In this document: positions 47,401 through 59,259 of the stretch, piece after piece
Numbering within the stretch: the first letter of the stretch is position 1
Layout: each line of letters begins with the position of its first letter
Origin: Balanoglossus misakiensis
Taxonomy: Eukaryota > Hemichordata
DNA length: 64,000 nucleotides
Reading direction: 5' to 3'
Assembly: GCA_040954595.2 (NCBI GenBank)
Contig: CM082591.2
Span: 6,820,001 to 6,884,000, forward strand
Translations under genes and position numbers: made by a program
Notes under the pieces: generated by a model
Databases searched by the model: none
Seen by the model: the letters and a program-made list of their open reading frames with translations, nothing else
What the model was told of the DNA's origin: nothing

Positions 47401-50044
47401 ATTCAAGAAACAAAATATGATAAATGAGAGCGTAAGTATTTTACAGACATTGAGTATTATAATTTTTCCACCAATCTTCAACTTCATGATTTGATTTGTC
47501 ATACCCTTGACCTAGCAAGCTACTTTTAACGCATGTTTGACATTGTGCTTGTGGGATTGCAGAATTTGGATAATTTGGCAAAGAATTTCTCCGCAGCCGG
47601 TGAACTGCCTAACCTAAAGATGTATACAATGTAGTCAGCATTATTGTTGCCATTTATGTACTGGATGTTTCACATGTTTTAGTGAGAACAAGACATTCAT
47701 GGTTACATAGAAAAGAAATACTGAAAAATGACAATAAGAAACAGTATAAATGTATTGACTGGCCATGCGGGCAACAGCATATGTCTGTAAACTAAGGGAC
47801 TGTGAGTCACCCCCCCAAAAAAACAAACAAAAAAAAAACAAAAAAAACAACAACAAAAAAACAAAACAAAACAGGCAGTTTCCTGAGTTCAAAGGCTACG
47901 TAAAACAGTCTGTTTTGGGAGGTGACTCACAGTCCTGAGGGCTGATAGATGTATGCTGTTGCACGAAAAGTCAGTCATCATGTGTCTTGTAACACATCTC
48001 ATCCACAGCCATGCATAAAAACTCACAATACACGAAATTAGCGGGCATCATTTTTGGGAACTGATTCCCGTCAGCAACAGCACAAAAAGAATGCACACTA
48101 CGTGACTATCAATTGACGAATGAGAACACAGTCTGTGGATGACGTGTGTTACAATTATACTTATTGTCCCTATCTGGCAAAACATTTTGTATTGAATCGG
48201 TTGTGTTTTATATTTCTGTGGACAGAAAAGTGACGATGTTCGCAAAAAGGGCAACGATGAATTCAAAGTGAGCAAATATAAAGCGGCTTGCCAGAACTAC
48301 TCATCTGCAATTAGCAAAGAGTAAGTATTCAGGTGATATCACAACATACAATTCAACAAAATGGGATTAATTAAATATATATCTCAAAAATACCAGAGAA
48401 AATGTTAATTTTTCAACATCTATTCTCTGGTACAGTGTGAGATCTGAAATTTTCTGTAATAAACGTGCTATTCACAAGAAATAAAATTGAATTCTGAAAA
48501 ATTGTATACTTAAAAGTTGATACTTGAATTTCAATAAGGTTCATGTTCCACTATTTATATCAGAAAGGTGTCTGTGAATGGTGACTTTTATTAGTGCTTT
48601 ATTACGTTTACAATTTTTACAAGCAGTCACCACACTTACTGAAAGTGATCTGCTGATTCTAGAAGTGATGCATATAATCAGTTGATTCACTTTGAATCAT
48701 CATTACATTCCACTCGTTTCTATTTCCAGTCCCTACAATGAGAGGTTATACAGTAATCGAGCTCTTACGTATCTGAAGACTGGTGATTACACCAGAGCAG
48801 TGTCTGATGGGAAGAGAGCCATCATCTTGAAAGCAGCATGGCCTAAGGTGAGCTTTATTACCCTTTCTCCACTATGGTTCAGTCCAAACCCATTGTTTTT
48901 CTATTGTCTTATCCCATATGCCATGCCACTGACTCAACAAACTCACTGGCGACTCAAGAAAATTCTCCACACTAAATGCAAAGGTGTAGGCCTGACTCAG
49001 AAAAATACATGTATCTAGAAATCTTCACTCAATGCTTTTAAAAAATATGTTTGTGAGAAGGCACATGGGTTTGGGGTGTACCAAGGTGTGAGTGTTGGCC
49101 AATCTATTAAAAGGACAAACTCTCTCTTGCTGCCCTTTTTCCATTATTTATTTTTAATACAAGACACGGTTTATGTTATTCTACATGTGAAAATATACAT
49201 GTAGTGAATCAATGTTCGACCACACACACCTTCCATACCACTTGTAGACACGAAGGTGTAAAACTTGCCAAAATAAATAATCAGGTGTTTACTGTTTGTT
49301 CATTTTTGCGAGATTGTTATTCTCATATCCTACAAGCCGAATGGAAGTTGTGTGTGGTCGAACATTAAGTAACTATATGTCCACATGTAGAATAACATAA
49401 ACGGTGTCTTGTATTAAACATAATTAATGGAGAGAGACTTTGTCCCTTTAAAGGGATACGGTCACCTATGGAAAATTAGCCATAGTTACCATGGCAAATT
49501 GAGATCTAGCCAATCACAGATTTTCAGTGGGTGGCACACGGGGAAAAAAGAGCACCACCAAATGTTCTTTAAGAGGATGCTCAAATACGCAATTTCAGCC
49601 ATATATGGGCGTATGTAAATTGGAGGTGACTGTATACCTTTAATTGACTCTCTCTCTCTCTCTATCCTTGCAGAGTCAATACCGATATGCAGAAGCCCTG
49701 TTCGCCATGGGGAAGTATGATGCGGCCGTGGTGCCAATTCCAAAGCACTGGCAATCTGCAGGAGTGAAGGATGTGCTGCGGCAGATCTCAGAGACTTGGA
49801 GAGTCAGAAGGAAAGGTTTGCATGGAAAGGTTAGTGTTGTGTCCACCCCTGCACCAGTGTTTCTTCATCTAAATGGGGAGATTCACCCCCTGTTGACATG
49901 TTGACACCCCCTAGTAATTTTCAAGGGGGGATCAGTGCCCCTTAGAATGATGTCATTCACATGTTGGAGATACATGTATTATTACAGTCGGTCGCCCTTG
50001 TCAGAGTGGAATCACCCACAAATATTCTGGCTAAGGGGGACACA

Positions 50045-50077
<33 letters not shown>

Positions 50078-53000
50078 CCATCCTGACTTAAACACTGGGA
50101 CTCCACAAAGGAACCTCGTTCTTCTACAAGTAATGAACTCTGACAAGCTTTTTGCAAGTTGTCTGCATGAAGTACAGTCTGATTAAAATCAGATGTAGGG
50201 TACAGCAACGTCTTTTACTTACACTGTATGGTATTCTTATGCTGTCGCCTCACACTAAATATGACAAACTCACATAGAACAAGAAGCTCGCTCACATTCA
50301 ACACTTGTGTTCTGGCCCGGCCAGTCAGATTGCATGTTGCATTGATAACACTGGAGGATACCTATTGTTCTACATAAGGCACCTTCTGATTGGTTGACTT
50401 ACCAAGTCAAGCCTGAGATTTGAACGCGAGCCAGAGTGGAACCACCACCCCCTCCATCCCTGAATATTCTGGCAAAGAGGGGCATATCCCCCCTGTTCAT
50501 GCTATCCTTGATGAAACCCCTTTTACCACCAAGGTTTTGCACAATATGAAGAAGTTACACGTCAGTTCAGCTTACATTTTTCTTGTATCTTTCAGCAACA
50601 CGTCGGTCAAAGGTCGAGAACGAAGACAGGTAAGTGTTTAATTAGCTTTGTGTGTATCTTGAGAACTATGACAGAACTCTATGAATTCTGTGCACGATCT
50701 GTGCCGTACAGAAGTTATTTTATGAGTGATGCGGTGTATTCTGCAGCAGTATTTTAAAGGCACGTAAGCTGCAACTGGATAAAAAATTAAAGCTTTAAAT
50801 AATCTCATATATGCTTTTAATTATCTCTATTAAATGCTATTTCATGATAATATATCAAGCTCAACACTTATTTATGACAAAATGGCCAAAAATTAAAGAA
50901 AAACGAAAATTCCTGCAATTTAAAAAAAGTGCAATATTGCAATGAAAAATGAAAATCTGATGTCTCAGTGGTGTACATTTACTTCCATGAGCTCAAGTAG
51001 ATGAGATCATGTTTTGTTTATGAAGTTTCACAACCGGAAATGCGACATTTTCATTGTTTCTTGCATTTTCCCACGGTGGCGGCCATAATCTCTTGCGGCA
51101 AAGCTTTATTATTTATCTGGTTAAAACTTGCATATGCACTCATATTTAGGGTTTAAAATGCTTGTGTATAGTTCACTACCTTCATCTGCATGGACTAATG
51201 GTAGTGCAGTTTGAAACAAAAATTATGAAAATTATCCCAAAAGTTACAGCTTACGTGCCTTTAATGAATGCAGAGAAGTGTAACTTTTGTCCTTGAAATA
51301 TCTGTCCTTAGAGGGACAAAGTCTCTCTCCAGCTGCCCCTTTTCCGTTAATTATGTTTGATACAAGACACTGGTTATGTTAATGTAAATGTGGATACATA
51401 GTGAATCAATGATCAACCACAGAAAACTTCCATCCCACTTGTATGATATGAGAGTAAAAACTCGCCCAAAATGAATAAATGGTAAAGAACAATTATTCAT
51501 TTTGGTGAGTTTTTTCACTCTTCTGTCTATAAGAGGGATGGAAGTTGTGTGTGGTTGAACGTTCATTCACTATACCGTAGTTTGCCGGGTAAGAGCCCCG
51601 GGTGCTGGGCCAACAGATTAGCGAAAAAACAGGGGGGGGCTTTAGCCCGGATATGGCCTCGAGATTTATGCAAATGAGGGATGGCCACCTCGACTTTTAT
51701 GCAAATTTTTGAGTGGTTCATTCTCCGAGTCCAAGTCGGGATCTTCCAATGTTGGGTGTTTCGCGTCGAGGACGGACTGAAGCAGCTCCACGCGGCCGCT
51801 TTGGAAAGCTCCCCGGTGACCTCACACGCGGCAGCGCGTCCATCTACGTGATCGTTGAATTCGAGGCACGGTCCCGAGGGACCTGTCTGAGGTCATGTTT
51901 TCTAGAGCGGCTATATATAACTCAGCGTGGCCAGTCGGCCGCGGTGNNNNNNNNNNNNNNNNNNNNNNNNNNNNNNNNNNNNNNNNNNNNNNNNNNNNNN
52001 NNNNNNNNNNNNNNNNNNNNNNNNNNNNNNNNNNNNNNNNNNNNNNGAGACAAGAATCTGAGTACTACCACAGGCATTTTACCAACATGGCTGAAAGGTA
52101 AGCAGTGTCCAGTACAAACATACTGTTCTCAAACCTAAAATCTGTGTACAAATCAAGTGAAATATTGTCTGGTTGTTATATTTTTTTCACATCAAATACT
52201 TACCTACAGTACTACCAGAAGGGTTTGTTCTTCATCTTACCATGGAAAATTCAAATACATTTGTATACTATCGCCAATTACTGATTTTCAGTGGGTGACA
52301 CTCATGATAAAAAGGGCACCATCCCATGATCTTTAGGAAGACTTTAGGTGCATCTTTTCGGCCATATATAGGTGCAATAATGCCATATATAGGCATTATG
52401 TAAAATAGAGGTGCCTGAATACCTTTAACCCTTCAATCCTAGTTTCCTTTTCAGAGGTCCAACCTCACCATCAAAACAATGGGGCCACTATTTGGCAAAA
52501 TCAACATATATTTATTTACATCACAATTACATCTATTGTTATGCAAATTAAACTGTGCTATCAGAAATTGATTTGGAGAACACTGATAGATATAACGTGG
52601 GGAAATACATGTAAGTATGAATTTAAGACAGCAGATTCTTGATGTCATTAATTTCAGGCCAGCAACTGTTGCAGGAATGAGTTTAGATGAAGTCAAACAA
52701 CAATGTAAAACCCTGGCAGTTATGTGGAAACAGTTTGCAGAGGAAATACAGAACAAGATAGTAATCATTAAGGTTAGTTCGATTTTTATACTTTCAAGTT
52801 CCAAGTCTGTCAGTTTAGCTTTTATAGGGCTCAGCTCAGTGTTTAAAATGGTGTTGTATGAAACAAAATGACACTCTTTCATTACATCCAGCAATGGGTC
52901 CAGCATAATTAAGGGTAAAATCACAATGGGTCATTCATTTGGATAGTCAAACCTGTCAAGATCGGCCAGTCAAGGAACTTTCCTAAACTGGCCTTTATAG

Positions 53001-56000
53001 ACTGATGGCCTTTATACACAGGTCAATTAATGTACATGTAAACTGCACAGGGACTGTAACATAGTGGCCACTATATAGAGGCGGCAACTAACACAGGTTT
53101 AAAGGGACAAAGTCTGTCTGTCGCTGCTCTTTTTTACATTAATTATGTTTGATACAAGACACTGTTTATGTTAATGTACATGTGGATATATAGTGAATCA
53201 ATGATCAACCACACAAAACTTCCATCCCACTTGTATGATATGAGAGTAAAAACTCGCCCAAAATGAATAAATGGTAGAGAATGATTATTCATTTTGGCGA
53301 GTTTTTTCACTCTCCTGTCTATAAGAGGGATGGAAGTTGTGTGTGGTCGAACGTTGATTCACTATATATCCACATGTAGAATAACAAACAGTGTCTTGTA
53401 TCAAATATAATTCATGGAAAAAAGGGCAGCGAGAGAGAGACTTTGTCCCTTTAACTGTACCTAACTTTCTTGATGTTGAAATTACAGGGTTATCATGAGG
53501 ATAGAATTGAGATGATAAAGAGGGGGAGTTCTCTGTCAACATTACCCGAAGTTTCTCTACCACCATTGCCTAAGCCACCAGCTGCATTATTCCAGAACCC
53601 AATGGTAAGTCCTTTGGCAAGTTCTTCAACAGTTTCTGATAAATCTGATGTACATTCAAATTTAAGTCAGTATGCATTTAGCTTATCAACACAACATATG
53701 TATGTGTATAGTCATCATTGTTATTGTGCCTAATTTGAATTTAAGTCCGGACTAGAATTCATTTGTCAACAATAACAACGGCTGTTACACACATACAGGC
53801 TATGTTGACAAGTGGAGTACTGGGTATATAAGCATGCTGTTTGGAGTAGAACAAGAATGCATTTGGTACACAACACGAAAATACTGAAAATAAAGCCAAA
53901 AGTTACAGCTAATGAGTTTAATATGAAACAAGATGGTGAACACCTTGTTTTCTTCTTTGTTTTCATAAAGGGTCTTCACTCACTTTAATTAATGTAGCAG
54001 ATGATTGGAACGTTTGGCTGTCCATAAATACCAGTAATAATTTATGTTTTCCTTTCCAGTTGAAGAGTCTGCGCGGAATGACAGGGAACGTACCAGGGAA
54101 AGGTCTTATGTTTGGACGGCTGACGCCCACTTCACCACACACTCCATCACCACCTCCAACAGCCACATCAGCAACGCCACCACTACCAGCACCAGCACCA
54201 GCACCACAGCAACCGTCTACCGCAGTGGTCGAGAACGGCCCAGCAGTTGCCGCTGCAGCAGTTAGTAGTAACGCAGCAACGCCACCTATAGCTGCGGCGA
54301 CAACAGCGGCACCCAAAACAGCCGCAGCGGGCAGTACAGAAGTGAACGTGGCTGCGGTTTCCCAGCCAGTGCAGCAACCTAAAATACCGCAGCAGCAGCA
54401 ACCGACGCAGCAGCAACAACCGCAGCAGACGATGCTCACCCAGCAGCAACAGGAGCAACTGAACCAACAGCGGCAACTTCGACAACTGCAGCACACACAG
54501 CACCAGATGCAGCAGCAACATATGCAGCAACGCCAGCAGCAGTTTCAGATGCAGCAGCAGCAACAACCGCAGCAACATCATCAACAACAACAACAGCAGC
54601 AGCCACAAGCAGCGCCCAAGAATAGCTTTGAGAAGATTATGGTGAAGTTGATGGGAATGTATCCACTGTATAACAAGTATGTTTGTGTAGATTTTCAGTG
54701 TTTCATCTAGGGGGGGGGGGGGGGGGGGGGGAGTCACCCCTGATTGACATGTTGGCACCCCCTAGCGATTGTCAGGGGGGTCCAGTGCCCCTTAAAATGA
54801 TGTCATTCACATGTTTGAGATATTACATTCACCCCTTGCCAGAGTGGAATCCCCCCTGAAAAAAAAAATATTCTGGCAAAGGGGGACATATCCCCCTTGT
54901 TGATGCCATCCTGGATGGAACACTGAATTTACTCAGCAGGTAAAACCTGTAATTTTGAACACACCATGGTACAACTACTAACTGAAGAATGTGCATAACA
55001 CGGCCATTGAAATATGTATTCTTGTTTACGTGTAGTAGTCTGTAGGCTGGGCCCATTAACAAGAGGGGACATGTCATCTCGGATGACTTGTTACATCATA
55101 ATTTTTATCTAAATTTCCTATGGAGCCCATTCGTCATCCTTGACATAAACAAAATGAACAAATAAATAAATGACAAATTTCACATCGTTGAATCAGCTGG
55201 GAATCTGTTATGAAAACGGCATTGCTATATTTAATCATGTTTTTTTTTTTTTTTTCAGGATTCAGCTGACCAATTTTATAAAGGGTGTTAGGAGCTCTAA
55301 TAACAATTCTCTGTCTGGGCTGTCGTTGGATCAGATCATTCAACGAGTGTCTGACCTGATCAAGAGAGAACAGAGAGCTGGTCATCTTCCCACTGCGCCC
55401 AGAGTTGCTGTGCCTGTGCCTGTGCCCAGTCAACATGCTTCAGTAGCTGCTGCTGTAAGTCATAGTCTCTGTGTTTTTTAACCCTTTCACCCCCAGTTCC
55501 TTCTTTAGAGGTCCCACCTTACCAGGCTGAATCAGTTTCAGCAATGTGCATTTTGCAGCAGAATTTGAAGAGAGACAGACAGACAGACTGACACACAGAA
55601 GGAGAGATACCTGCAAAGTAAATCTGTCTTGTGCAGAAGAATAACAACATAGCCAATATACATCTTCACCAGTTTGCCCTCTAACAAACATAATTTGTAT
55701 AAGCTTTGAGTCAATTTGAGGATTTCTAAAAATTTCTCCGACTCAGCTCTATACCTTTGCATGCAGTGCAGATAATTTTCTTGATTCACCAGTGAGTTTG
55801 TTGAGTCAATGGTGCGACATATGGACTTGGAGGGCACGCTGCATCAGACCACGTTTAGTAATGAAGACAAATTCACTTCAGTTGCCTGGAAAACTAACCA
55901 ACATTTTTGTTTTACTTCTTTTTCCTGATAAAGGTGGCATCACAGCCGAATCCCCATGCGACACTCGCTTCCAGAGTAGTGAAACCAACCCCTGTCCTTG

Positions 56001-56895
56001 CACCTGGCGGTCCCATGCCCGCAGGCGTTCCCATTGGTCAGACACCAGGTGTGGCTGCCAACATTCCAGGTGGCGTGGCAACACCTGGCAGTGCCATGGT
56101 CGTTCAGTCACCACTCAAGACACCCCTCATAAAGGGTGTACCGGGGCAAGTGGGACGACCGCACTCGCCTTATCTGCCGGAGCCCAGTTTGAAGAATGTG
56201 GGCATCACCCTCGACGACGACGACCCATGTGTTATATGCCACGATGAAATGACAGCCAGTGGTTTGTGTATTCTGGAGTGTAGACATCGGTTCCACACAG
56301 AGGTGAGAATTAGATTTTGTTTGATTGCAATAGTAGCAGAATTAGAAACATTGTTGTTGATTTAATAATAATTTATTCTCATATAATCAAACAAATGAGA
56401 AATGGACTGAAAGAGGTTTCAACATCGCAACATCACCACTTTTGTATGTAAGGATAACCATAGAGTAAACATGACATGGGCTGATACATTGCTTTAATTC
56501 TCGCTACCTTAAATAGGTTTTTGCTACCTAGGTTAGTGATGAAAATTTCATATGGTTGACATATTTCAAGATGGACGACTTTTGCCATGTTTTAGAAATA
56601 GAAGTTCATAAACTAAAGTGATATTTGGTCATTCTGAAAATTTGAAACAGAAACTAATGCCCTTATGTATGTGATTGGTTTATGCCTGCTTATTCTGAAC
56701 AATTCAGTTGCACCTAGATTTTTACCTGCATTTGCATCAAATGTTAATTGAGATCATACTTTTTTTTTTCAATTTTAGTGTATTCGCAAATGGATGAAAG
56801 AGCAGAGTACATGCCCAACATGTCGTGTGCACATTCTACTACCAGAAGATTTCCCAAGTTTGGCTCAAATAGTTGCAAATCCGAGACAGTATTAA
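38470..56895 (+). CDS. TTC3: TTC3-type E3 ubiquitin ligase (TPR + RING-H2)
   Basis: Exons before the assembly gap: 38470-38497, 40248-40303, 43039-43241, 43946-44039, 45733-45792, 46155-46216, 46669-46751, 47349-47431, 48226-48320, 48730-48847, 49674-49815, 50596-50629. After it: 52047-52097 (5' part lost), 52658-52772, 53488-53604, 54060-54676, 55259-55454, 55934-56302, 56779-56895 (TAA). Phases agree throughout. TPR motifs span the exons from 48226 to 49815 (KGNDEF, YSNRALTYLKTGDY, YRYAEALFAMGKYDAA). Near the C-terminus come a Q/A/P-rich linker, the conserved NFIKGVRSSNNNSLSGLS segment shared with vertebrate TTC3, and a complete RING-H2 finger beginning CVICHDEM and ending CPTC. The protein should transfer ubiquitin from an E2. 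About 880 residues are visible; vertebrate TTC3 has about 2000, so the middle is missing here or hidden in the gap. One base seems deleted near 49733. Confidence 0.93.
39197..39292. mobile_element. Fold-back MITE with 9-bp target duplication
   Basis: A 96-bp element with arms CTAGCTGCAATGATTGTA... and its imperfect reverse complement, flanked by AGTCCTTCC at 39188-39196 and 39293-39301. It lies in TTC3 intron 1. The 9-bp duplication suggests a Mutator-like source; an 8-bp (hAT) reading is also possible. Confidence 0.85.
39401..39567 (+). repeat. Family E element
   Basis: GTGCCCTTTA at the left and TTTGAGGGCA at the right, with GAGTTTGTTGAGTCAG(T) inside. Confidence 0.65.
40391..40458. repeat. 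Pentanucleotide microsatellite (TACAG)n
   Basis: About 13 uninterrupted copies of ACAGT in TTC3 intron 2, 87 bp after the donor. Confidence 0.97.
40660..40900 (-). repeat. Interspersed element (family J)
   Basis: Contains AAACATGGCAAAAATC, CATCTTGAAATTGTG and TTTGACCCCCTAGC, shared with about 4110-4490, 47000-47200 and 56500-56650 in various orientations. Confidence 0.6.
42650..42770. repeat. Short inverted-repeat element
   Basis: The left end AAAACCTATCTAAACGGA pairs with the right end TCCGGTTTAGACAGGTTTCA. It lies in TTC3 intron 2. Confidence 0.65.
44187..44281 (+). mobile_element. Family B MITE, best copy
   Basis: TTAA at both ends, CCCTTTCACCACC at the left and GGTGAGAGGG at the right; 95 bp; TTC3 intron 4. 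Confidence 0.8.
45112..45257 (+). repeat. Family E element
   Basis: Bounded by GTGCCCTCTAAC and GCTTAGAGGGCAC; TTC3 intron 4. Confidence 0.72.
45476..45666 (-). repeat. Family C element
   Basis: Inverted copy with ATACGGTCACCT and GGTGACCGTGT termini, ending just before the TTC3 exon at 45733. Confidence 0.7.
45800..46100 (-). repeat. Family G element
   Basis: Inverted counterpart of 5545-5815. Its left end abuts the TTC3 donor at 45793, so it begins within the first tens of bases of the intron. Confidence 0.7.
46785..46998 (+). repeat. Family A MITE, left half
   Basis: TTAAAGGGACAAAGTCTCTC start, truncated after the central ATTCATTTTGGCAAGATTTT region. Confidence 0.78.
49107..49451. mobile_element. 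Family A fold-back MITE
   Basis: Full copy with TTAA at both ends. A family C element starts within the same TTTAAAGGG at its right edge, giving a composite cluster in TTC3 intron 10. Confidence 0.85.
49448..49645 (-). repeat. Family C element
   Basis: ATACGGTCACCTATGG at the left, GAGGTGACTGTATACC at the right, directly joined to the family A copy and ending 29 bp before the next TTC3 exon. Confidence 0.7.
49870..50110. repeat. Interspersed element with poly-C tract (family K)
   Basis: Contains CAGTGCCCCTTAGAATGATG and an uninterrupted run of 31 C at 50046-50076. Related copies at 50425-50520 and 54710-54925; the latter opens with a run of 22 G. Confidence 0.75.
51308..51574. repeat. Family A MITE, truncated
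   Basis: The left arm and much of the right arm are present up to TTCATTCACTATA, where the sequence changes abruptly to CCGTAGTTTGCCGGG. The missing right end suggests insertion of another element or a misjoin. Confidence 0.75.
51575..51946. other. GC-rich block next to the assembly gap
   Basis: Distinctly GC- and CpG-richer than its surroundings, starting with CCGTAGTTTGCCGGGTAAGA, with GCCCGGATATGGCC and a GCGGCCGC. No recognisable domain is found in its open frames. It may be part of an inserted transposon or a misassembled piece. Confidence 0.5.
51947..52046. other. Assembly gap (100 N)
   Basis: Exactly 100 N, a conventional placeholder for unknown length. It removes the 5' part of the TTC3 exon ending at 52097 and possibly several exons. 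Confidence 1.
52230..52430 (-). repeat. Family C element, diverged
   Basis: Shares ACTGATTTTCAGTGGGTG(A)CAC and GGCCATATATAGG with the other copies. Confidence 0.6.
53099..53454. mobile_element. Family A fold-back MITE
   Basis: Full 356-bp copy, TTAA on both sides, 33 bp before the TTC3 exon at 53488. A family L element adjoins it on the left. Confidence 0.87.
54710..54925. repeat. Family K element with poly-G tract
   Basis: Run of 22 G at 54710-54731, then GTCACCCCTGATTGACATG and CCAGTGCCCCTTAAAATGAT; lies just after the donor of the Q-rich exon. Confidence 0.7.
55673..55834 (+). repeat. Family E element
   Basis: TTGCCCTCTAAC at the left, TTGGAGGGCACGC at the right; TTC3 intron 100 bp before the RING exon. 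Confidence 0.7.
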
Positions 56896-57289
56896 CATTT
56901 CTTTCATTTTTTGAATATATATTGTGTTGCAGATTATTAATATTTCATTTTTAAATTTTCATAATATTCTTATTTTAACCTTGTTACAAATTGGAATCAT
57001 TTAGGTGAGCTGGTTATTTTGTTTGTTATGAGCGTATATTGTTTAAACCAGTGGCATTTTGCCAAAGATTTGGATCATCCTCACCGAATACTACTTCTGT
57101 TCTATAACATCAAATTATGCTTTATTTCCAAACACAAACTCCTAAAAAGAAGCGAGTGAAATATTAATTGAAACGACAGCTGTTTGAGCAATGAAAGCTC
57201 TGACAGATGAAATGCATGAAAGATTAAGGTGTTCCATAGCTTTAGTTCTTTTTTAGATGTTGAGTTATTTTGTGTTTGCCAAGTTGCAA

Positions 57290-57545
57290 ACAATAGGCAA
57301 AAAATGCTACAGAAAGTAGATAGGTTGCAAACAATAGATTTATGTTGCAAACAATAGACTTATGTTGGAAACAATAGATATATGTTGCAAACAATAGACT
57401 TATGTTGCAAACAATAGATTTATGTTGCAAATAATAGATATATGTTGCAAACAATAGATTTATGTTGCAAACAGATTTATGTTGGAACAATAGACATGTT
57501 GCAAACACTGAACTTATGTTGCAAATAATAGAGATATGTTTCTTA
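57290..57545 (+). repeat. 20-bp minisatellite in the TTC3 3' UTR
   Basis: About eleven imperfect copies of TTATGTTGCAAACAATAGAC, between the TTC3 stop codon (56895) and the likely poly(A) signal (58747). Confidence 0.9.
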
Positions 57546-58271
57546 CTGTAGACTTATGATATTGTACTCAGCTGACGCCTAGACGTTTATCTTTATTGAA
57601 TTTTTTTTTTGCTTTTTTCAGAGTTAGCATTATACCTTATTTTAAACAGAGATTTTAAAATTATAATTTTTCCATTCTTACTTAACTTGACCTCTGGTTA
57701 GATGACACTTAGTCATTACTCACATTGATAATTGAGAAAAAAAGGAAGGGCTTTTGCAAACACCCAGTTTCCTGCAATGACAAAAATAAACATTTTAGTT
57801 TAAACAGAGACTGGACTGTCTATGGTTTAAATTCTTCTTTGCTGTCATATCAAAAGTGTAACCTGAAGTGTATTTTGCGTACTGTAATGCAAAAGTTTAT
57901 TTCCAATCCTATATTGCTTGAGCATTTGAACCAATCAAAATAAGAGTGAAGAATAGTGTGGAATGCTTCCTTGTTCGCACGGAAATTATTTTAGGTATTT
58001 TCGAGGAGTGAAATTTAGTTCGAAAAATCATTCCATGAATGATTTCTGAATACAAAAGACATGAATATTGATGAGCTCAATTGACCTCGACTGACACAGT
58101 GACCTTTGACTGCCATCTTGCATGTTATGGCAATGGCATCTCATGGTTTACCACAAGAAGGATGGACACAACAGATAGTACCTTGTGGAATACATTTTGT
58201 AGCTTGTGCACTATTTGTAGCTGATTTGGTTCAGTTTGTATTATTATATTAACCGTTTTGTATTAACTGCA

Positions 58272-58362
58272 TAACCCTTTCACCACCATGGTTCAGTCCA
58301 AAGCCATTGTTTTCTATGGTGATATTGGACCTCTAAAGAGGGAACTGGGGTTGGAAGGGTTA
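58272..58362 (+). repeat. Family B MITE
   Basis: ATAACCCTTTCACCACC at the left, TGGAAGGGTTA at the right; lies in the TTC3 3' UTR. Confidence 0.72.
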
Positions 58363-58746
58363 CATATGCATGATGTGAAGTTCCACGTTTCTTATATTCC
58401 TTGGCCACTTTTCCAATTGCTGCAAAAGTCCAGGGCCCTCGCGGAAGAAAATGTCCAAGACGGCATCTTCTTCACCCCTGTTCAAGGTATCCAGCATGGC
58501 TATTTGGAATTGACAGACTTCAAATTTAGAATGTACTGTAGTTTTCATTAGTGTTGTGAAGATTACTTTATATTAATGCTATTTTATGTTAGACTTGCTT
58601 TGGAATGCTGTGATTCTCTCCTATGACAAAATGATTTTTGTATAATTATATTTTCAACTCCCATCATAGTTAATATTCTAAATATATTTTTGAATGATTT
58701 GTTGGAATATGCATCCATTTGTTAATCAAGTCCACCTTCCTGTTGC

Positions 58747-58752
58747 AATAAA
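58747..58752 (+). terminator. TTC3: Poly(A) signal, probably for TTC3
   Basis: AATAAA followed after about 25 bp by a GT-rich stretch (TTTGTTG, GGGTTTGTGTTG), the usual downstream element. It would give a 3' UTR of about 1.9 kb containing the minisatellite and a family B element. Confidence 0.5.
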
Positions 58753-58904
58753 GTTGAAATTTGTTGTTAAAAGTTTCTGGGTTTGTGTTGACTATGTACC
58801 TGTTTCCTGTTTAATGCAGTGTGAGATCAAAAACATAGTCTAGTCACAGTCTGAGTCATAAGAAACTTTCTTGCCTTCGCCAAGTAAATGTGTAAGAGTC
58901 GGGG

Positions 58905-59259
58905 TTAAAGGGACAAAGTCTCTCTCTCGCTGCCCTTTTTTCCATTAATTATATTTGATACAAGACACTGTTTGTTATTCTACATGTGGATATATAGTGA
59001 ATGAACGTTCAACCACACACAACTTCCATCCCTCTTATAGACAGGAGAGTGAAAAAACTCGCCAAAATGAATAATCATTCTTTACCATTTATTCATTTTG
59101 GGCGAGTTTTTACTCTCATATCATACAAGTGGGATGGAAGTTTTGTGTGGTTGATCATTGATTCACTATATATCCACATGTACATTCACATGACCAGTGT
59201 CTTGCATCAAACATAATTAATGGAAAAGGGGCAGCTGGAGAGAGACTTTGTCCCTTTAA
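58905..59259. mobile_element. Family A fold-back MITE
   Basis: Full 355-bp copy with TTAA at both ends, just downstream of the putative TTC3 poly(A) site. Confidence 0.87.

Noticed and set aside
54183-54758. Leucine-rich frame on the minus strand, and the cysteine-rich frame at 53963-54496
   Set aside because: Both are antisense shadows of the CAG/GCA-rich TTC3 exon 54060-54676.
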